From: Castellaniella defragrans_A
GTDB taxonomy: Bacteria; Pseudomonadota; Gammaproteobacteria; Burkholderiales; Burkholderiaceae_B
Assembly: GCF_040394755.1 (NCBI RefSeq)
Contig: NZ_JBEBRQ010000010.1
Direction: 5' to 3' (one strand)
Length of the DNA stretch: 64,000 nt
Positions 33,631-41,673 of the stretch are shown in pieces (position 1 is the first letter of the stretch; each line of letters begins with the position of its first letter). The position numbers and the translations under genes were made by a program. The notes beneath the pieces were generated by a model. It saw nothing but the letters and a program-made list of their open reading frames with translations. It was not told the DNA's origin and searched no databases.

Positions 33631-35036
33631 TGCGCCGCAAGGCGGCCCAGGACGGTTTCGCGGCCCAGCAGTGCCAGGACCGCGCCGATCGAGGGCGTGT
33701 GCTTGACGCCGGTGACCGCGACGCGCAAGGGAATGGCGAGCTTGGGCATCTTGATGCCGTGCGTCTGCAGCAGGGTTTTGATCAAGGAATCCAGCGCGGC
33801 CTCGGTCCATTCGGGCAGCGTCGCGGCATGCGCCGTGAATTCCTCCAGCAGCGCACGCGCGGGTTCGTCCAGGACCTCGGCGCGCAGGGCCTCGTCGGCC
33901 GGTTGGTAGGGGCCGCAAAACAGCATGGCGCCCTCGGCGAGCTGTTCGAGGGTTTCGCTGCGGTCCTTGAGCAGGCCCATGACGGCGGCCAGATTGGCGG
34001 CCGCCGCATCGCCACCGCGCCGCGCGATCCGCGGCGTCACGCGCGTGGCCAGGTCCTCGTTTGAGGATTCGCGGATCACGTGGGCATTGACCCAGTTGAG
34101 TTTCTTGGGATCCCACTGGGCCGCCGAACGGCTGAGGTTGCGGGGGTCGAACCATTCGACGAATTGCTCGCGGGTGAACAATTCGTCGTTGCCGTGGCTC
34201 CAGCCCAACCGCGCCAGGTAGTTCACCATGGCTTCGGGCAGATAGCCGAGTTTGTCGTATTCCATTACGCTGACCGCGCCGTGACGCTTCGAGAGCTTTT
34301 CACCGTCGGGGCCGAGGATCATGGGAACGTGGCCGTAGCGCGGCGGCTCGGCCCCCAGAGCGCGCAGGATATTGATCTGGCGCGGTGTATTGTTGACATG
34401 GTCGTCGCCGCGGATCACATGGGTGATGCGCATGTCCCAATCATCGACGACCACGCAAAAATTGTAGGTCGGCGTGCCGTCGGGACGAGCGATCACAAGG
34501 TCGTCGAATTCGGCGTTGTCGAAACTGATCGGGCCCTTGACCAGGTCATCCCAGTGGGTGACGCCTGCCGGTGGGCTGCGGAAACGCACCACCGGGCGCA
34601 CCCCGGCGGGCACGGGCGGCAGGGTCTTGCCGGGTTCCGGACGCCAGGTGCCGTCATAGCGTGGTTTGGCGCCGATGGCGCGTGCGCGTTCGCGCATGGC
34701 CTCGATTTCCGCGGGGGTGCTGTAGCAGTGGTAGGCTGTGCCTTCCGCCAGCATCCGGGCAATCACCTGACGATAACGTTCCATCCGTTGCATCTGGTAA
34801 AAAGGGCCTTCGTCGGGATCGAGGCCCAGCCACGCCATGCCGTCGAGGATGGCCTGCACCGCCTCCGGGGTGGAGCGTTCGAGATCGGTGTCCTCGATCC
34901 GCAAGACGAAGGTGCCGCCGTAGTGGCGGGCGAATGCCCAGGAAAACAGCGCGGTCCGTGCGCCTCCCAGGTGCAGGTAGCCGGTGGGCGAGGGTGCGAA
35001 TCGGGTGCGCACGGTATCGGGTTGGAGCGCGGTCAT
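33624..35036 (-). CDS. gltX: Glutamyl-tRNA synthetase
   Basis: Class I aminoacyl-tRNA synthetase charging tRNA-Glu; the product also feeds the C5 haem pathway of HemL. The 470-residue protein has RTRFAPSPTGYLHLGGARTA with the HIGH-type motif HLGG, and the KMSKS-type motif as KLSKRHG. It also has IRGDDHVNNTPRQINILRAL. Length and order are typical. The start MTALQPDTV is separated by about 116 bp from the divergent acetyltransferase gene. Confidence 0.97.
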   Translation of the reverse strand: MTALQPDTVRTRFAPSPTGYLHLGGARTALFSWAFARHYGGTFVLRIEDTDLERSTPEAVQAILDGMAWLGLDPDEGPFYQMQRMERYRQVIARMLAEGTAYHCYSTPAEIEAMRERARAIGAKPRYDGTWRPEPGKTLPPVPAGVRPVVRFRSPPAGVTHWDDLVKGPISFDNAEFDDLVIARPDGTPTYNFCVVVDDWDMRITHVIRGDDHVNNTPRQINILRALGAEPPRYGHVPMILGPDGEKLSKRHGAVSVMEYDKLGYLPEAMVNYLARLGWSHGNDELFTREQFVEWFDPRNLSRSAAQWDPKKLNWVNAHVIRESSNEDLATRVTPRIARRGGDAAAANLAAVMGLLKDRSETLEQLAEGAMLFCGPYQPADEALRAEVLDEPARALLEEFTAHAATLPEWTEAALDSLIKTLLQTHGIKMPKLAIPLRVAVTGVKHTPSIGAVLALLGRETVLGRLAAQD

Positions 35037-35152
35037 GTCGGATCGATGTGCTGGGGCGGTGCCGGCAGGCCGGATGCCGCAAGTTGGAGTTGGACCGCCA
35101 TTTTAAAGTACAGTTGAAGTCCTGCCCCCCGGGATCGTCATTTTAGATTTCT

Positions 35153-37639
35153 ATGTTGCGTCATCGTTTAGCTGCTTTGTTCGAGCCGCGCTCCGTTCTG
35201 GTGATCAGCGCGCGCGAGCTGCCCATCATGCGCCAGCCCCCTTCGCTCCTGCGCGGGCGGATCACCGAGGTCAAGGTGGACGCCGCGGGCGGATTCCGCA
35301 TGCCCGAGCGCCTCGACTACCTGCAGGACGAGCAGCGGCCCGATCTGGCCCTGCTCTGCGTCGATCCCGTTCACCTGCCGGCCCTCCTGGATGCGTTGCG
35401 CAAGCTGCAGCCGCGCGTCCTGGTGCTGCTGCCGCACGAAACTCCTTCGCGCGATCCGGTGGAAACCCGGATTTATTGCCAGTCCTGGGGGCGGATGAAT
35501 GATTGCCTGGTCCTCGGTCCGGGGGCGCTCGGCGTGCAGCGTCCTCACCTGGGCCTGAATCTCAGCCTGGAACCTGAAACCGCGCCAGCCGGGCGCGTTG
35601 CCCTGGTGGCGCAATCGCGCATGGTGCCCGCCGTGGTGCTGGATTGGGCGGGAGATATCCAGCTCGGGTTTTCGGCAGTGGTGTCGGCGGGCGACGAGGC
35701 CGGGGTGGCGGTGGCCGAGATCCTCGAGTATCTGGCGATGGATCCGCGCACCGACAGCGTGGTCCTGTACCTCGAGGAGGCCGACTCCTCGCGCCGTTTC
35801 ACCAGCGCATTGAATGCGGCCGCCAGCGTCAAACCTGTGATCGTGCTCAAGGTTGGCCGGCAGATGGACGCCGGCGGGGGCGGATCCCCGGCCGGTGACG
35901 CGGTGTTCAGCGCCTTGCTGCGGCGCACGGGCGCGGTGCGGATCCAGTTTTTCGTGCAGCTGTTCTCGGCGCTCAAGGTCCTGGTCCACGGTCCGCGGCA
36001 TCGCGGCCGGCGCATCGCAATCGTTTCGAATGGCCACGGCGCCGCGCACCTGGCGCTGGATGTGATCGGCCTGGGCGGTCCGGTCACCCGGGCGGAACTG
36101 AGCCATCCAACCCGCAAAGGGCTGGCAGATCTATTCGAACCCGGTGCGGTGGTGGACAACCCGGTGATCAGCCATGCTCCGCTGAATCCAGAGAGCACGC
36201 GCCGGATACTCGACCTGCTGGTCGCCGATGTTGCGGTCGATGGTGTGCTGGTCCTGCTCGCGCCCGACAGGCTCACCGACATGGAGCCCGTCGCCGATGC
36301 CCTGGCCGATTTTTCCGTCCATGCCCATAAGCCGGTCATTTGCTGTTTCATGGGCGATGCTTCGATGCGCCCCCTGCGCCATCGCCTGGATCTGGTGGGC
36401 CTGCCGGCTTTCCGCACGCCGGAGTCGGCGGTGAACGCCTTCGGCATCCTCGCCTCGTATCAATACAACCAGACTTTGGCGCAGCAGACCCTGCCGCCGG
36501 AAATGCTCAACCGGCCGCCGCGCCTGGATGAGGCGCGCGCGTTGCTGGCCGATGCCCGGATTACCGGCCGCACGCGGCTCGATGCGCAATCATGCCGCTG
36601 GTTGTTCGACTGTTTCAATATTCCCATCCTGCCCGGCGAGCATCCCCCGGCGGAGGCGGTCCGCGACGGCCTGCCGATGGCGATCCATATCCGCCAGGAT
36701 CTGCGTTTCGGCCCTTACATCCAGTTCTGTCCCGGAGGGCGGCTGGCACAGATCGCCAACCCGAACTACGAGATCGAGCTGCCGCCGCTGAACAACTATC
36801 TGGCCCGCCAACTGATCCAGCGTGGCAAGTTCTGGAGCCGCGCGCTGTCGCGCAGCCTGAGTCCGACGGTCTTCGAGCAATTGCGAGAGGCCCTCGAGCG
36901 GATTTCCGAAATCGCCAGCGAATTGCCCGGCATCCGGCGCCTGTCGATCGATCCCCTGTGGGCCGACGATACAGTCCTGTATGCCGAGTCTGTCGAGGTC
37001 GAACTCGATGTCCATGACGATGGCGAGCGGCCCGAGAACCGCGCCTATCGGCACATGGCCATACACCCCTATCCGCGGCGGCTGGTGCGCGCGATGCAGT
37101 TCGATGACGGGCAGGAGTGGCTGCTGCGGCCGATACGCCCCGAGGATGCGGTGCTGCTGCAGGAATTCATCCGGGGTTTGTCGGACGAATCACGCTATAT
37201 GCGGTTCGTCTCGATGCTGCGCGAGCTGACGCCGCGCATGCTGGCGCGCTATACCCGCATCGACTACGACCGTGAGTTGGCCCTGGTGGCCACGATCCAG
37301 GTATCCAATCCCGAGAATCGCGGGCTGTTGCGCGAGCGCATCATCGGCTTTTCGCATTACCTGCGCAACGCCGATGGCCAGGGCGCGGAGTACGCGCTGG
37401 TGATCGCCGACGACTGGCAGCGCCGGGGCCTGGGTCAGGAGCTGATGCGCGGCCTGATCCGGGCGGCGCGCCGCCAGGGGCTGGGTTATATCGACGGCGT
37501 CGTTCTCGCCACCAATCGGCCGATGCTCGGCCTGATGACGCACCTGGGATTCCGCAACGATTCAGACGAGGATGACCCGGGCATGCGCCGGGTCTGGCTC
37601 GATCTGAAGGCGCCGGAATCCGGGGGTGGTGGACGGTAG
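35153..37639 (+). CDS. Acyl-CoA-synthetase-like / GNAT fusion protein (Pat-type), ATP-grasp region shortened
   Basis: An 828-residue multidomain protein. An N-terminal CoA-binding Rossmann domain (about 1-130) is followed by succinyl-CoA-ligase-like domains (about 135-440). A shortened ATP-grasp-like part covers about 470-580, and the C-terminal GNAT acetyltransferase domain (about 660-815) has VIADDWQRRGLGQELMRGL as acetyl-CoA motif A. Full-length Pat enzymes acetylate and inactivate acetyl-CoA synthetase. Here the sequence passes from CFNIPILPGEHPPAEAV directly to RFGPYIQFCPGGRL. The usual nucleotide-binding core with its Lys and HKSDVGGV-type segment seems to be missing. The acetyltransferase part looks intact. 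Confidence 0.82.
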   Translation: MLRHRLAALFEPRSVLVISARELPIMRQPPSLLRGRITEVKVDAAGGFRMPERLDYLQDEQRPDLALLCVDPVHLPALLDALRKLQPRVLVLLPHETPSRDPVETRIYCQSWGRMNDCLVLGPGALGVQRPHLGLNLSLEPETAPAGRVALVAQSRMVPAVVLDWAGDIQLGFSAVVSAGDEAGVAVAEILEYLAMDPRTDSVVLYLEEADSSRRFTSALNAAASVKPVIVLKVGRQMDAGGGGSPAGDAVFSALLRRTGAVRIQFFVQLFSALKVLVHGPRHRGRRIAIVSNGHGAAHLALDVIGLGGPVTRAELSHPTRKGLADLFEPGAVVDNPVISHAPLNPESTRRILDLLVADVAVDGVLVLLAPDRLTDMEPVADALADFSVHAHKPVICCFMGDASMRPLRHRLDLVGLPAFRTPESAVNAFGILASYQYNQTLAQQTLPPEMLNRPPRLDEARALLADARITGRTRLDAQSCRWLFDCFNIPILPGEHPPAEAVRDGLPMAIHIRQDLRFGPYIQFCPGGRLAQIANPNYEIELPPLNNYLARQLIQRGKFWSRALSRSLSPTVFEQLREALERISEIASELPGIRRLSIDPLWADDTVLYAESVEVELDVHDDGERPENRAYRHMAIHPYPRRLVRAMQFDDGQEWLLRPIRPEDAVLLQEFIRGLSDESRYMRFVSMLRELTPRMLARYTRIDYDRELALVATIQVSNPENRGLLRERIIGFSHYLRNADGQGAEYALVIADDWQRRGLGQELMRGLIRAARRQGLGYIDGVVLATNRPMLGLMTHLGFRNDSDEDDPGMRRVWLDLKAPESGGGGR

Positions 37640-37697
37640 ACCTCCTGCGGGGGATCTGCTGTCACCACGTCACGGCGTTTCCGCCGCGCGCCTTCAC

Positions 37698-37730
37698 GGA
37701 ATCTCTGAATAAGTCCGGCGGCGCGGGACC
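37698..37730. repeat. Palindromic family R2, copy 2 (right arm decayed)
   Basis: GGAATCTCTGAATAAGTCC (37698-37716) followed by GGCGGCGCGGGAC matches the left arm and loop of R2. The right arm is lost after GGGAC. It marks the left edge of the toxin-antitoxin block, 58 bp after the end of the GNAT fusion gene. Confidence 0.65.
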
Positions 37731-37732
37731 TC

Positions 37733-37756
37733 GCTAGTGTCGAACACTACACTAGC
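37733..37756. promoter_or_regulatory. Inverted repeats upstream of the antitoxin gene (candidate operator)
   Basis: TAGTGT-CGA-ACACTA (37735-37749) is a perfect inverted repeat. It is nested with GCTAGTGT (37733-37740) / ACACTAGC (37749-37756), so ACACTA occurs twice. It lies about 105 bp before the antitoxin start. Antitoxins usually autorepress at such sites, but the distance is long. It could instead be part of an insertion boundary. Confidence 0.4.
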
Positions 37757-37860
37757 AACTCGGCCACGGTGATCGAGGACAGATAGAGCGTTTCGAGGGC
37801 TTGCGCGTTTTCAATAAGTCATGCACAGTACACGTTATATTTCAGCGCAAGGAGAAAACC

Positions 37861-38328
37861 ATGCAGAGCATGACCCTTGAACAGCTTCGGACGGCCAGCG
37901 AGGCTGGCGGCGTATCGCGCGTGACCCTGAAAGGGCAGGGCGGGGCGTTCCTCGTTCAGATCGCCACACGCAATGGTTCCAGGGCCGTTCTGGCGAAGGC
38001 CCGCAGTAGTGAGCCGCGCCGTTTCGGCAACCCGGCCACGGCCCTGAACGTCCTGCGTGGCGTCGGTATCACCATTGGCCAGTTCGACGCCAGCGAGTGG
38101 AATCCGGCCGAGCGTGAGCTGGTAGAGCGTTCCAGCGACAGCCGCGCCCAGGCGCTGCGCAAAGCCCACGAGGCCGCCGCCTATAACGGGTGGCTGGCCG
38201 CCGAGATTCAGGAGGCCATCGACGACCCCCGGCCGAATCTTTCGCACGATGACGTCATGGCTGAAATGGATGCCGACATTGCGGCCCTGATGGCCGAACA
38301 CAAACCGGCCGCGAGGAAGCGCGCATGA
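37861..38328 (+). CDS. Two-domain antitoxin of a ParE-type toxin-antitoxin system
   Basis: A 155-residue protein directly upstream of a ParE-like toxin. Its C-terminal 40 residues (WLAAEIQEAIDDPRPNLSHD, then DVMAEMDADIAAL) match the toxin-neutralising tail common in RelB/ParD-type antitoxins. Its first 80 residues (MTLEQLRTASEAGGVSRVTL..., then EPRRFGNPATALNVLRGVGI) are not a ribbon-helix-helix or AbrB domain that I recognise. I recall similar proteins on plasmids and integrative elements. The ATG at 37861 has an excellent AAGGAG site. The N-terminal domain presumably supplies DNA binding or dimerisation, but this is inference. Confidence 0.75.
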   Translation: MQSMTLEQLRTASEAGGVSRVTLKGQGGAFLVQIATRNGSRAVLAKARSSEPRRFGNPATALNVLRGVGITIGQFDASEWNPAERELVERSSDSRAQALRKAHEAAAYNGWLAAEIQEAIDDPRPNLSHDDVMAEMDADIAALMAEHKPAARKRA

Positions 38329-38403
38329 AGGAAACCGCACCAGCCCGAAGGCATCCTGCTGGCCATCGTTCGCGGATGAGGTCCTGAGTTGACCGATTGA
38401 TCC

Positions 38404-38709
38404 ATGGCGAAGGCAAAGACCCTTTACCACATCGAGTGGCGGCCGAAGGCCCGCGAGGATTTGCGCGGCATCGTGCGATATATCGGCAAAGACAACCCGA
38501 CGGCGCGCAGCTTCGGCCAGGAGCTGCGCGACAAGACCTTGCTCCTTGCACAGAACGCGGAGCTTGGTCGTACCGGGCGGCCCGGCCTGACGGACGATGT
38601 GCGCGAGCTGGTCGCCCATCGGAATTACATCGTGTTCTATCGCGTATTGGATGAAACCCGTACCGTGGAAATTTTGCGAGTGAAACACGCAGCGCAACAA
38701 ACCCCGTGA
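38404..38709 (+). CDS. RelE/ParE-family toxin
   Basis: A 101-residue RelE/ParE-fold protein: YHIEWRPKAREDLRGIVRYI (helical hairpin), NAELGRTGRPGLTDDVRELV, then the strand pair YIVFYRVLDETRTVEILRVKHA typical of ParE. ParE toxins poison DNA gyrase and RelE toxins cleave mRNA on the ribosome; sequence alone suggests ParE. It begins 75 bp after the antitoxin stop, an unusually long gap for such a pair. It is followed by a 42-bp near-perfect palindrome. Confidence 0.85.
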   Translation: MAKAKTLYHIEWRPKAREDLRGIVRYIGKDNPTARSFGQELRDKTLLLAQNAELGRTGRPGLTDDVRELVAHRNYIVFYRVLDETRTVEILRVKHAAQQTP

Positions 38710-38711
38710 CA

Positions 38712-38753
38712 TGGTGAGCAGTGAATCTCGTCGACGAGATCCACTGCTCACCA
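38712..38753. repeat. 42-bp near-perfect palindrome after the toxin gene
   Basis: Arms TGGTGAGCAGTG-A-ATCTCGTC (38712-38732) and GACGAGAT-C-CACTGCTCACCA (38733-38753) are reverse complements except one A/C mismatch. There is no loop spacer. It lies 2 bp after the toxin stop and no T-run follows. It may end transcription, or be a recognition site or footprint of the mobile event that brought the module. A smaller hairpin CCGGCG...CGCCGG follows at about 38764-38781. Confidence 0.75.
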
Positions 38754-38814
38754 ATACCACCCCCGGCGCGCCAACGCCGGATTTTCAGGGGGTAGGTCAG
38801 AAAAATTCGCGTGA

Positions 38815-39498
38815 TCAGTCCGCGTGCTCTGGCGCCAGGATGCGCGCGAGGAAGTCGCGGATGTCGGCGATTTCCCGCGGATGGACGGCATGCTGCATCG
38901 GGTAGGTGTGCCATTCGGGGGCATAGCCCAGGTCGCGCAGGATGTCGCGGCTGGCCTCGCCGCGCGACAGGTCCACGACGGGGTCCAGGGTGCCGTGCGC
39001 CATGAACAGCGGCACCGCGGCGTTGGCGGGATGATGCTCGGCGGCCGTGGTATTGCGCAGCGGCAGGTAGCCCGAGAGTCCGATGATCCCCGCCAGCGGT
39101 TGGTCCATGCGCAGGCCGGTGTACAGCGCCATGGCGCAGCCCTGCGAAAAACCCGCGAGAACGATTGCGGTGCTGGGGATGCCGCGCTCGATTTCGCGGA
39201 ATACCAGATCCATGATGGCTTGGCGCGAGGCCCGGATGCCGTCGATGTCCTCGCGGGCGTCCGGGTCGAAGGCCATGATGTCGTACCAGGCGCGCATCGG
39301 AATGCCCTGGTTGATGGTCACGGGGCGCACTGGCGCGTGCGGAAAGACATAGCGCACCGGCGGCATGTCGGGGCCGTCGAGTTCGGGCACGATGGGCAGG
39401 AAATCGCTGCCGTCGGCGCCCAGGCCGTGCATCCAGATCACTGCATGGCGGGGATCGGGGCCTGTTTCGTGTTCGATGCGATCGAGCAGGTCGGTCAT
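38815..39498 (-). CDS. Alpha/beta-hydrolase, carboxylesterase/phospholipase (YpfH-like)
   Basis: A 227-residue serine esterase. HAVIWMHGLGADGSDFLPIV has the oxyanion HG motif, and the nucleophile elbow is GFSQGCAMALY. The acid and His lie in HGTLDPVVDL and YPMQHAVHPREI. The family hydrolyses short acyl esters and some lysophospholipids. The start overlaps the darP stop (ATGA), so the two are coupled. Confidence 0.9.
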   Translation of the reverse strand: MTDLLDRIEHETGPDPRHAVIWMHGLGADGSDFLPIVPELDGPDMPPVRYVFPHAPVRPVTINQGIPMRAWYDIMAFDPDAREDIDGIRASRQAIMDLVFREIERGIPSTAIVLAGFSQGCAMALYTGLRMDQPLAGIIGLSGYLPLRNTTAAEHHPANAAVPLFMAHGTLDPVVDLSRGEASRDILRDLGYAPEWHTYPMQHAVHPREIADIRDFLARILAPEHAD

Positions 39499-40055
39499 GG
39501 TTGGTCCTCGTCGAATTCCAGCGACTTGAGCATCTGGAACAGTGCTCGGTAGTGTTTGCGTATGGGTTCGCGGCCCTCGGGCAGGGCCTGGTTCTGTTGT
39601 GATTCCTTGCGCGCGGCGCGGATCAGTGTGCGCAGGGCCTGGGCATCCAGCGCCGGGAAGCGGTCGAGCACGGCGGTCAGCGCGTCGTCGTCGGCGATGA
39701 GCCGGTCGCGCAGCGCCTCCAGGCGGTGCATGGCGCGCGTTTGTTCGCGCGAGCCGTTTTCCCAGAGATCCAGCTGCGCGCGCAAGGCCTCGGCATCGGC
39801 CTGGCGCATGAGCTTGCCGACATAGTGGATCTGCCGGCGGCGGCCTTCGTGGCTGCGGATGCGCTGCGCCAGGGCGATGGCATCGCGCAGGGATTCGTCG
39901 ATGTCCAGCGCGGCCAGCCGGGCGGCGGGCAGGTCCACCAGGCGCCGGCCCAGGTCCAGCAGGGCATGCATGTCGCGCTTGATCTGGGATTTGCTGGGAC
40001 GATCGTGCGCGAAGGGCTCGGGGGCCTCTTGGGGGTCGTCCATGATGATGAGCAT
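39495..40055 (-). CDS. darP: Ribosome biogenesis protein DarP/YjgA (DUF615)
   Basis: A 186-residue, highly charged helical protein with KSQIKRDMHALLDLGRRLVDLP, RRRQIHYVGKLMRQADAEAL and EPIRKHYRALFQMLKSLE, all typical of the YjgA family. That family promotes late 50S subunit maturation at the peptidyl-transferase centre. The ATG at 40055 and one four codons later (40043) are both possible; neither has a clear ribosome site. It is divergent from pmbA, the usual partner in proteobacteria. Confidence 0.92.
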   Translation of the reverse strand: MLIIMDDPQEAPEPFAHDRPSKSQIKRDMHALLDLGRRLVDLPAARLAALDIDESLRDAIALAQRIRSHEGRRRQIHYVGKLMRQADAEALRAQLDLWENGSREQTRAMHRLEALRDRLIADDDALTAVLDRFPALDAQALRTLIRAARKESQQNQALPEGREPIRKHYRALFQMLKSLEFDEDQP

Positions 40056-40130
40056 AAAATGGTCGTCGATTGACTATGATAACCGTCCGGCGGGCAGCGC
40101 GTCGCCGGACCACAGCCGCAGGGTGCGAGT

Positions 40131-41498
40131 ATGAACGAGAACGCCGAGGTCCTCCTGGACATTCCCACGCAGCAGGGCGTGTTTCGCCAATTGGCGACCG
40201 ATACACTGGACTATGCCCGCGCGGCAGGCGCCACCGATGCCGCAGTCGAGGTGTCCGAGAGCCAGGGGCTTTCGGTGGCCGTGCGCCAGTGCGCGATCGA
40301 GACCATCGAGCAGACGCGCGACCGGTCCCTGGCGGTGACGGTGTTCGCGGGGACGCGCCGGGGCTCGGCCTCGACCTCCGATTTCTCCGTCGAGGCCGTG
40401 CGCAAGACGGTCGATGCCGCCTGGCACATTGCGCGCTATACCGCCGAGGACCCAGCCGCCGGCCTGCCCGACGCGGATCTGCTGGCCCTGAACTATCCAG
40501 ATCTCGACCTGCACCAGCCCTGGGCCATCGATGCCCGGGAGGCTGCGCGTCTAGCCATTCGCGCCGAGCGCGCCGCGCTGGCGGTCAGCCCGTCGATCAC
40601 CAATACCGAGGGCGCCTCCCTGGATACCATGGAGGGGCATTTCGTTCTGGGGAATTCGCGTGGTTTTCTGGGCGGGTATCCGTATTCGCGCCACAGTTTG
40701 TCGGTAGCGCCGATCGCCGGGCGTGGATCGGGCATGCAGCGCGACTACTGGTATACCGCTGCGCGCAGGCCGGCCGACTTGGCCGATCCGGCACGCGTCG
40801 GCCGCTACGCCGCCGAGCGTGCCTTGTCGCGCCTGTCGGCGCGGCCCGTGCGCACTGGCCATTTCCCGGTGCTGTTCGAGGCCCCGCTGGCGGTGGGCCT
40901 GCTGGGCGCGCTGGTGCAGGCCGCCAGCGGCGGCGCGCTCTACCGCAAGGCCAGCTTTCTGCTCGATGCTCTCGGCAAGCCCGTGTTCGCCGATCATCTG
41001 GATGTCATCGAGAATCCTTACATTCCAGGCGCCCAGGGCAGTTCGCCCTTTGATGGCGAGGGGGTGCGTCCGCAGGCCCGCCGCGTCGTGGGCGCGGGCG
41101 TGCTCGAGGGTTATTTCCTGTCCAGCTACACGGCGCGCAAACTCGGCATGGCCTCCACGGGGAACGCGGGCGGGTCGCACAATCTGAGCCTGCGCTCGCG
41201 CCTGACGCGGCCGGACGACACGCTGGAGGCGATGCTGCGCAAGATGGACACGGGCTTGCTGGTGACCGAACTGATCGGCCAGGGCGTGAATTACGTCACG
41301 GGCGATTATTCCCGGGGCGCCTTCGGCTATTGGGTCCAGGGCGGGCGCATCCAGCATGCGGTGGACGAGGTGACGATCGCGGGCAATCTGGCCGACATGT
41401 TCCGCCAGATTGTCGCCGTGGGTGCCGATGTGCATGGCCGTGGCGCCAAGTCCACGGGGTCCGTGCTGATCGAGCGCATGGCGATTGCCGGCCTTTGA
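40131..41498 (+). CDS. pmbA: Metalloprotease PmbA/TldE
   Basis: A 455-residue member of the TldD/TldE (U62) family, which matures peptide antibiotics such as microcins and degrades antitoxins such as CcdA in E. coli. Signatures: ITNTEGASLDTMEGHFVLGN, FEAPLAVGLLGALVQAASGG, SPFDGEGVRPQARRVV, and the C-terminal GAFGYWVQGGRIQHAVDEVTIAGNL. TldE lacks the catalytic HExxxH of TldD, and that motif is not seen here. tldD is not in this window. Because it can affect antitoxin stability, the toxin-antitoxin pair 2 kb away is noted. Confidence 0.94.
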   Translation: MNENAEVLLDIPTQQGVFRQLATDTLDYARAAGATDAAVEVSESQGLSVAVRQCAIETIEQTRDRSLAVTVFAGTRRGSASTSDFSVEAVRKTVDAAWHIARYTAEDPAAGLPDADLLALNYPDLDLHQPWAIDAREAARLAIRAERAALAVSPSITNTEGASLDTMEGHFVLGNSRGFLGGYPYSRHSLSVAPIAGRGSGMQRDYWYTAARRPADLADPARVGRYAAERALSRLSARPVRTGHFPVLFEAPLAVGLLGALVQAASGGALYRKASFLLDALGKPVFADHLDVIENPYIPGAQGSSPFDGEGVRPQARRVVGAGVLEGYFLSSYTARKLGMASTGNAGGSHNLSLRSRLTRPDDTLEAMLRKMDTGLLVTELIGQGVNYVTGDYSRGAFGYWVQGGRIQHAVDEVTIAGNLADMFRQIVAVGADVHGRGAKSTGSVLIERMAIAGL

Positions 41499-41573
41499 GC
41501 CGGGCGGGTCGCGGGCACGCTTTCGTGGCCCGCGCGCGGTCGGTGTAATATCAGAGCCATCGAACAAGGGGAT

Positions 41574-41611
41574 CCCCGAATCGGTCCGCGTTTCGCCGGA
41601 TCGATTCGGGG
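41574..41611 (+). promoter_or_regulatory. Leader hairpin upstream of the TRAP binding-protein gene
   Basis: A 15-bp stem, CCCCGAATCGGTCCG (41574-41588) with CGGATCGATTCGGGG (41597-41611), has one G-U pair. It lies 62 bp before the start codon. No U-run follows, so it is more likely a leader structure or operator than a terminator. A second stem, GCGGGCACG...CGTGGCCCGC (41511-41533), lies just after pmbA. Confidence 0.45.
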
Positions 41612-41673
41612 GTTTCCAAGAAACTGACAGTTCGTATCGTTTTCAACGAGCCCCCAAAAGGAGATCCCTCATC

